From an uncultured Acidovorax sp. (GTDB lineage: Bacteria > Pseudomonadota > Gammaproteobacteria > Burkholderiales > Burkholderiaceae_C), in assembly GCA_913774625.1 (NCBI GenBank), contig CAJYHL010000056.1:1-46049 (forward strand): a DNA stretch of 46,049 nucleotides, in the 5' to 3' direction. The position numbers and the translations under genes were made by a program. Under the pieces are notes generated by a model. It saw only the letters and a list, made by a program, of their open reading frames with translations. It did no database searches and had not been told where the DNA came from. Shown in pieces: positions 42,005 to 46,049 of the stretch (its first letter is position 1; every line of letters starts with the position of its first letter).

Positions 42005-42595
42005 CTAGCAACGCTGGCGCTTCAGGTAGTCCGCCGGCTTCGTGGCCCGGTACACGGCCCGTTTGATTACCGACTCCGAAACGCCGTGCTTTAAGGCTAA
42101 GCCTCGATAGGTCGTCTCGCCCGCCTGGTACTCTGCAACCACTGCGCGCTCATCTTCTGCCGACAACGCTCGGACTCGACCTGGCACCCTCCCCCGCGCT
42201 CTCGCTGCCACCTGACCGGCAATCGATCTCTCCCGAATCATCGACCTCTCCAGCTGGGCCACGGCGCCTAGGATCTGGACAACGAACACGCCCATGCTAT
42301 TCGTCGTGTCGAGCGGCTCCGTCACGCTCTTGATGGTAGCCCCCACCCGCTCGAGGTGCCGCAGTATGTCGAGCAAGTCAAAGAGACTGCGGGCTATACG
42401 GTCGATCTTGTAGACCACCAAAACATCTCCCCGAGTTAGGGATTCCAGACACCTGGCCAGCTCGACACGGCCGCGCCGGGATGCACCGCTTGCTTTCTCC
42501 TGATAGATATTCTGGCATCCGGCTTTGTTCAAGGCATCGAGCTGCAGCGCCGTGTCTTGGTCTTGCGTGCTGACACGCGCGTATCCAATCAACAT
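42005..42595 (-). CDS. Serine recombinase (resolvase/invertase family)
   Basis: 196 aa from MLIGYARVST with AAGGAGG 5 bp upstream; an in-frame extension to 42682 lacks this. Catalytic Ser10 in YARVSTQDQD, and the KIDRIARS helix (Asp, Arg, Arg of the active site) at about 64-71. The E-helix region is present, and a C-terminal HTH about 145-190 (TYRGLALKHGVSESVIKRAVYR) binds DNA. Small resolvase size, without the large domains of phage serine integrases. Several TGGTCA repeats and a palindrome lie in front of the gene and may be its sites. It may move or resolve the adjacent prophage, or be an independent remnant. Confidence 0.92.
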   Translation of the reverse strand: MLIGYARVSTQDQDTALQLDALNKAGCQNIYQEKASGASRRGRVELARCLESLTRGDVLVVYKIDRIARSLFDLLDILRHLERVGATIKSVTEPLDTTNSMGVFVVQILGAVAQLERSMIRERSIAGQVAARARGRVPGRVRALSAEDERAVVAEYQAGETTYRGLALKHGVSESVIKRAVYRATKPADYLKRQRC

Positions 42596-42615
42596 TGTTC
42601 CTCCTTGGTCAGGAG

Positions 42616-42635
42616 TTTTGACTAGTTGGTCAAAA
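42616..42635. promoter_or_regulatory. Inverted repeat upstream of the recombinase
   Basis: TTTTGAC-TAGTTG-GTCAAAA, perfect 7-bp arms. TGGTCA occurs at 42606, 42627 and 42684. Located 20-40 bp before the recombinase start, as expected for a recombination or autoregulatory site. Confidence 0.5.
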
Positions 42636-42857
42636 AGCAAAAGCCGGAATTGGAAACCCTGACGAGCTGGGGACTTCAGCACCTGGTCAGCGGTGGGGCG
42701 TAAAGGAAATACCTGAACAGCACGGCCATTCGGCCGAGTTAGAGCTTGCTGCGCAGCTATGGGCGCTCGCCGCGCGGCGTCCGTTGCCCGTCACAGATCG
42801 CGCCCTGCACCGATCCCCTGAGTTCTTCGCCTCTTCGGCCAACGCTAAGCCATGACC

Positions 42858-42874
42858 GGGCCTTCGGCCCTTTT
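42858..42874 (+). terminator. Short terminator-like hairpin
   Basis: GGGCC-TTC-GGCCC then TTTT on the plus strand. Stem only 5 bp but GC-only. No plus-strand gene directly precedes it, so it may instead be a packaging or origin hairpin. Confidence 0.4.
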
Positions 42875-43066
42875 GGGCTTCTACGGGGGAATCCATAAAT
42901 CTGACGATTTACAAACCCTCCCCCTCCGAATCCCAAATCACGGCACCGCTAATGGCACGGCGAAGAACTCAGGGGAACGGTGCAAGCAGGGGCCGCTTGC
43001 ACGGGCAACAGACAGATGTTGACCGGCTCGGAATCTAGGGGCCCGGTACACCGAAGGGGAAGCACC

Positions 43067-43384
43067 ATGATCGCAGCGAACTACAGGAAGCATCCGGAAG
43101 CTATGGCTCTGCAGCTGGTGCTGCCTTTCGGCAGGGCGCTGGTATGGGCGCTGCCACGGCCCAGCACTCGGATTCTGCGGGCGATCCGGGCAGCACGGGG
43201 CGCGGCGTTCAAGGCGGCTGGCCGGTTGCAGTATCCAGAAAAACAGCCGGTGCCGCAGTGGTGGCGTGACGCGCAAACGGCCAGACGGCGCCTGGCGCAG
43301 AACATCAAGGCCATGTGCTTGGACTTGATGTTCGCAGACATCTCATGCGTCAACGGCAACCAAGGCGGTGCTGCCGATTTCTAG
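43067..43384 (+). CDS. Small basic phage-region protein, unrecognised
   Basis: 105 aa from MIAANYRKHPEAMAL; AAGGGGA lies 6 bp upstream. Strongly basic (many Arg/Lys, predicted pI high) with a short hydrophobic patch at about 17-30 (LVLPFGRALVWALP). No family recognised. It is the only rightward gene among leftward phage genes and its last 35 bp overlap the tail of the convergent DUF4124-like gene. Could be a phage accessory or regulatory protein. Confidence 0.55.
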   Translation: MIAANYRKHPEAMALQLVLPFGRALVWALPRPSTRILRAIRAARGAAFKAAGRLQYPEKQPVPQWWRDAQTARRRLAQNIKAMCLDLMFADISCVNGNQGGAADF

Positions 43385-43886
43385 CATCGAGCCGCTCAGC
43401 CCTTACCCTATCCAGGTCGTAATACTGGCTCCCGGCACGCCCCTGACGATCCAAATCTTTCACAACGGCTTCCAAGCTTTCGCACTCGGCAGCTTTCTGA
43501 TTATTGGGCGGGATCTGCTGGTAGGTCATAGGCGCAGGTCTGGAAGCGTCTTGCACCAAGCGTTCACCTTCGGCCCGCTTTGCACGAGCAATCTCACGCT
43601 GCTGTTCCCAGGGCAACCGCGATGGAACAAGCTCTGTTCTCTCAACGGTCCAGCCGCGATCATGACAATGATCCGGCATCCAATACAGGTTCCTATCCGG
43701 AGCACGGCACAAATAAACACGCTGGCTGCCTGGCCCAGATGGATCACTTACCGACGGGGAAACATCGACGGACTTCCCACCCTTGCACGGTTCTTGTTGA
43801 TATGTATTGCCGCAGCGATAAACACTTTGGGCATTCGCACATGCGGCCCATAACAGAAGCCCTGCCGCGAAAATTTCGACTCGCAT
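43350..43886 (-). CDS. Secreted DUF4124-like protein of the prophage
   Basis: 178 aa. GGGAGGG lies about 9 bp before the ATG. Signal peptide 1-19 (MRVEIFAAGLLLWAACANA). The segment after it, SVYRCGNTYQQEPCKGGKSV, has the Cys pattern of DUF4124 domains. The remainder is charged, with a helical Arg/Glu-rich part about 90-178 and further Cys residues. It lies 126 bp after the Zot gene in transcription order. Its role in the phage is unknown; a cargo (moron) or assembly protein are options. Confidence 0.7.
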   Translation of the reverse strand: MRVEIFAAGLLLWAACANAQSVYRCGNTYQQEPCKGGKSVDVSPSVSDPSGPGSQRVYLCRAPDRNLYWMPDHCHDRGWTVERTELVPSRLPWEQQREIARAKRAEGERLVQDASRPAPMTYQQIPPNNQKAAECESLEAVVKDLDRQGRAGSQYYDLDRVRAERLDARNRQHRLGCR

Positions 43887-44012
43887 CTATCACCCTCCCT
43901 AGCTTGGGGAAGGATACCTTGAGCATTCAAGGCAAAGCCAAAGTGATGAGCACAAGATGCTTAAGCAATCACCATGAATGCCCTTGTATATCGATTAGGC
44001 CCCCAATTGTCA

Positions 44013-45188
44013 TCACTGCAGAGTTGACCGTACCTGCGCATTCCTGGCCGCAAGCGCCTCAAGGTAGGCAGATTGCTGCTGTGGCGGGTGGCCTGCCGGG
44101 AGGTTGATGACCACGGGCGGCTGGGCCTGGGCAGCGACAGCGGGGGCCTGGTCGCGGGGGGTACGTTGCACGGGTGGCGGGGCCTCTTGCTGCTTCTTCC
44201 AGTCAACGAAATAGCCGAACTTGACGATCTGCCTGCAGGTATCGGCGTTGACCTGCAGCAGCGTGGCCTGCTGGGTGTAGCACTCGCAGCGCGGGCCCAT
44301 CTGCACGCATGCCGCCGGATACGGTGCCTCTGTTGGCTGGGTGACCTGGTCGTAGACCGGCGCCGTGTTGGGGAAGCCTGGTAGCCGCGGCTGGCGAGCT
44401 GCCAGCCACTCGGCGGTGGTCATGGTGTGCGCCGAGCTGGGAGCGCCTGCTCCCACGGCGCCGGGTGCGCTGCCGGCCTTGGTGGGCGCAGTGGCGACGT
44501 CCTGACCGCCGCCAGCAGAGCGCGCCCTGTCGAGCACGCCGCCGAAGAGGTGGACACCGCCCCAGATCGCCAAACCGGCGAGGGCCAGGCCGCCCGGGAT
44601 GGCCCAGACCTTCAGCGGAATCTGGCGCTTGATGTTGTGGACGTCGGCGCTCTTGTACCAGGGCTTGGTGATCCAGTTCCCCGCCTTGTCCTTCTTGCCG
44701 AAGGCATCCTTGGGATAGCGCCACGGGTACTTCTCGGACTTGGATTTGACGCGCTCCGGATCGGTCTGCATCCGGTTGAATTTATGGGCCACAGCGTTCT
44801 CGGAGCCGAAGGCGCGCACCACATGCCAATGGATCTCGCAGAGCTTGCGCGGCGTGGCATGCACCAGGCCGGGGTCTTGCGTGATGAAGTAGAAATCGAT
44901 GCCCCGTTTGCCGTGCTTGCTGAGCTCGAGAATGGGCGACGGCACACGGGAGCCAGGCGGGGCCATGCCCCAGAAGTCCTGCAGTTCGTCGACCACGATG
45001 ATGGAGTCGTTCGGGCACTCCATCCACTTGTCCGGATGGTCGATTTCGGTCCATCCCTCCAGCGTGACTTCGGGGATGTTGCAGTAGAAGACGGGCCGGT
45101 TTTCTTTCTTGGCGCGCTCCTGAACCTGGATGAAGGTGAAGAGCGTTTTTCCCTGCCTGGGGAGCCCGGTGACGAAGTTGATGGGCAT
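44013..45188 (-). CDS. Zot-domain protein (inovirus pI assembly ATPase)
   Basis: 391 aa. AGAGG precedes the ATG. The N-terminal P-loop ATPase domain has Walker A GLPRQGKT (8-15) and Walker B SIIVVDELQ (62-70). One membrane segment at about 194-217 (VWAIPGGLALAGLAIWGGVHLF), then a Pro/Ala-rich periplasmic part with four Cys near 300-325. This is the layout of inovirus pI/Zot proteins that drive phage extrusion across the inner membrane. Located directly after the pVI-like gene (3-bp gap), as in other filamentous phages. Despite the name, toxin activity should not be assumed. Confidence 0.95.
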   Translation of the reverse strand: MPINFVTGLPRQGKTLFTFIQVQERAKKENRPVFYCNIPEVTLEGWTEIDHPDKWMECPNDSIIVVDELQDFWGMAPPGSRVPSPILELSKHGKRGIDFYFITQDPGLVHATPRKLCEIHWHVVRAFGSENAVAHKFNRMQTDPERVKSKSEKYPWRYPKDAFGKKDKAGNWITKPWYKSADVHNIKRQIPLKVWAIPGGLALAGLAIWGGVHLFGGVLDRARSAGGGQDVATAPTKAGSAPGAVGAGAPSSAHTMTTAEWLAARQPRLPGFPNTAPVYDQVTQPTEAPYPAACVQMGPRCECYTQQATLLQVNADTCRQIVKFGYFVDWKKQQEAPPPVQRTPRDQAPAVAAQAQPPVVINLPAGHPPQQQSAYLEALAARNAQVRSTLQ

Positions 45189-45191
45189 GGC

Positions 45192-45494
45192 TTACCTCTG
45201 CACCAGGCGGCGGATTTTGTCGCCGCCGAGGGAGTTAAGAAGCACCTTCACACCGATGGCGCTGATGATGATCGAGATGTGCACGTCGATGCGGAAGAAA
45301 CCGGCCCACTCGGACAGGCTGGAAGCGCCGACGCCGGCGAGCAGAGAAGAGGCTTGCGACTTCACCGAATCAACCAGCGACGACACGCCGACGAATTCCA
45401 CGAAGCCGAAGCCGAGGGCGAGCAACACGCGGCCCACAAAGCTACTGACAATGCGCAGCAAGCCCCCGAGAAGAACGGAAATGATCCATGGCAT
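45192..45494 (-). CDS. DUF2523-like inovirus minor coat protein (pVI-like)
   Basis: 100 aa, almost wholly hydrophobic: helices about 3-31 (ISVLLGGLLRIVSSFVGRVLLALGFGFVEFVG as two blocks) and about 70-90 (HISIIISAIGVKVLLNSLGG), ending in a basic tail KIRRLVQR. AAGGGG lies upstream of the ATG. Size, topology and position between the pIII-like and Zot genes agree with the DUF2523/pVI group that caps the virion end. Confidence 0.88.
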   Translation of the reverse strand: MPWIISVLLGGLLRIVSSFVGRVLLALGFGFVEFVGVSSLVDSVKSQASSLLAGVGASSLSEWAGFFRIDVHISIIISAIGVKVLLNSLGGDKIRRLVQR

Positions 45495-45505
45495 GGCTTA
45501 CCCCT

Positions 45506-46049
45506 TCATGCTGACTTCTTGCCGCCCAGCACCCATACCAGGGAGCCGAGCAACGTGATGCCGACGCCGGCCAGGCTCAGGACACTGAGCGGGCCGCAAA
45601 TGCGAGAAAACGGGATGGAAAAGCTGGCTCGCACGAAGCCAAGGGCTATCTCCGGATCAGGCGGACAGCTGCTGCCCCAGCCGAAGCCGCGTTGATCGAA
45701 GCTGCTGATGGACACCTGCTCTGCCTTGCCCTTGAGCTTTTCAGCGCTGGATTCATCGGTGCCATCGGCGGCGGCTTTGTAGTCGCCATCGGGCTGATCG
45801 GTTTGCAGCATCTGGCAATTGCGCATGTGCTGTTCGCGCGCAATGGCGCACTGAATGGCATCGCCTTCGCAGCTGAATCCGGCAGCACAGGAGCCGCCGA
45901 AACTGGACTTGTCACCGTCGCCACAGTTGTCGCCGGTGCAATTCCCGTTCCCGTTCCCGTTCCCGTTCCCGTTCCCGTTCCCGTTCCCGTTCCCGTTCCC
46001 GTTCCCGTTCCCGTTCCCGTTCCCGTTCCCGTTCCCGTTCCCGTTCCCG
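45506..46049 (-). CDS. TspB/pIII-like inovirus adsorption protein, 3' part
   Basis: Runs off the right edge. The visible C-terminal part begins with at least 18 Gly-Asn repeats (array 45942-46049), then NCTGDNCGDGDKSSFGGSC, CEGDAIQCAIAREQHMRNCQ (conserved Cys-rich TspB block), a linker, and a C-terminal membrane anchor LSLAGVGITLLGSLVWVLGG followed by KKSA. Flexible Gly-rich linkers and a C-terminal anchor are features of pIII host-attachment proteins. The Gly-Asn linker is encoded by a perfect GGGAAC hexamer array and may vary in length. Confidence 0.88.
   Translation of the reverse strand, partial: GNGNGNGNGNGNGNGNGNGNGNGNGNGNGNGNGNGNCTGDNCGDGDKSSFGGSCAAGFSCEGDAIQCAIAREQHMRNCQMLQTDQPDGDYKAAADGTDESSAEKLKGKAEQVSISSFDQRGFGWGSSCPPDPEIALGFVRASFSIPFSRICGPLSVLSLAGVGITLLGSLVWVLGGKKSA
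45942..46049. repeat. (TTCCCG)18 hexamer microsatellite to the window end
   Basis: Eighteen uninterrupted TTCCCG units on the plus strand (GGGAAC on the coding strand), in frame as Gly-Asn pairs. The array continues to the last base, so its true length is unknown; the end of the sequence here may be an assembly break. Confidence 0.95.

Larger units (their letters stand above)
42596..43066. other. 471-bp hairpin-rich non-coding region of the prophage
   Basis: Contains, in order: the recombinase-proximal palindrome; hairpin CGGCC-ATTC-GGCCG (42723-42736); a 26-bp inverted repeat with one mismatch (42806-42831 against 42959-42984); hairpin GGGCC-TTC-GGCCC followed by TTTT (42858-42874, terminator-like on the plus strand); hairpin TAAATC-TGAC-GATTTA (42896-42911); and hairpin GTGCAAGC / GCTTGCAC with a 7-nt loop (42980-43002). 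Such hairpin clusters in filamentous phages hold strand origins and the packaging signal. Confidence 0.55.
42005..46049. mobile_element. Partial inovirus-type (filamentous phage) prophage with serine recombinase
   Basis: From left to right: serine recombinase, a 471-bp hairpin-rich non-coding region, a small rightward gene, then leftward DUF4124-like, Zot/pI, pVI-like and TspB/pIII-like genes in standard inovirus morphogenesis order. The major coat, ssDNA-binding and replication-initiator genes expected further right are outside the window. The left border is set at the recombinase by inference; no duplicated attachment site could be found with one end missing. Confidence 0.75.

Noticed and set aside
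42005..43066. dif-like XerCD attachment site
   Set aside because: No sequence resembling the two 11-bp Xer arms around a 6-bp centre was found at the left side of the prophage; the right side is outside the window.
44013..45188. Zot as a toxin
   Set aside because: The protein has the pI ATPase layout and sits in phage morphogenesis order; toxin activity is not supported by anything visible.
45942..46049. Hexamer array as a CRISPR or REP array
   Set aside because: Uninterrupted identical 6-bp units with no spacers, in frame as Gly-Asn codons of a phage adsorption protein.

Overview
The window is 46 kb of high-GC DNA. Codon use and gene content (RND pump with its own two-component system, Bug-family solute receptor, DUF1329/DUF1302 pair, meta-cleavage-type catabolic genes, Zot-type filamentous prophage) suggest a betaproteobacterium, most likely Comamonadaceae (Acidovorax/Delftia/Comamonas-like). 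No rRNA, tRNA or CRISPR array was seen, so the genus is an inference.

Layout. (1) 0.1-3.0 kb: a chemoreceptor and an IclR regulator. (2) 3.1-12.1 kb: a drug-efflux locus. An adaptor-RND pump-outer membrane channel-MFS operon runs leftward, and a response regulator/histidine kinase pair diverges from it. (3) 12.1-16.8 kb: an APC permease, an AraC-family regulator with a strong inverted repeat upstream, and a divergent aldehyde dehydrogenase. (4) 17.3-24.1 kb: a rightward four-gene envelope operon made of a secreted DUF1329 protein, a DUF1302 outer-membrane barrel, an MMPL/RND-type inner-membrane transporter and a secreted Ycf48-like propeller. A nearly identical 20-bp motif lies upstream of both the aldehyde dehydrogenase and this operon. 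(5) 24.2-36.6 kb: a leftward 12-gene catabolic run. In transcription order it encodes a Bug receptor, TPP-dependent decarboxylase-like enzyme, atypical SDR, cytoplasmic Asp-box propeller, one-domain extradiol-type VOC enzyme, DUF1185 protein, alpha/beta hydrolase, NIPSNAP protein, MhpA-like flavin hydroxylase, two aldehyde dehydrogenases and a nitroreductase. (6) 36.8-41.8 kb: mixed chromosomal genes (DUF2252, CsbD-like, an orphan membrane protein, a TetR/DUF1348 divergent pair with two operators, a GNAT acetyltransferase). (7) 42.0 kb to the end: a serine recombinase and part of an inovirus-type prophage (Zot/pI, pVI-like, TspB/pIII-like). The window stops inside a GGGAAC hexamer array that encodes Gly-Asn repeats.

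How it may work together (inference): regions 3-5 look like one functional neighbourhood for taking up and degrading a hydrophobic, probably phenolic, compound. The DUF1302/DUF1329/MMPL/Ycf48 set would move a lipophilic substrate across the envelope. The leftward operon would hydroxylate, ring-open and hydrolyse it and oxidise the resulting semialdehydes. The substrate is not identifiable from sequence. The enzyme set lacks the usual hydratase/aldolase lower pathway and instead carries a TPP enzyme plus two semialdehyde dehydrogenases. This envelope-plus-catabolism locus is the best candidate in the window for an undescribed system.
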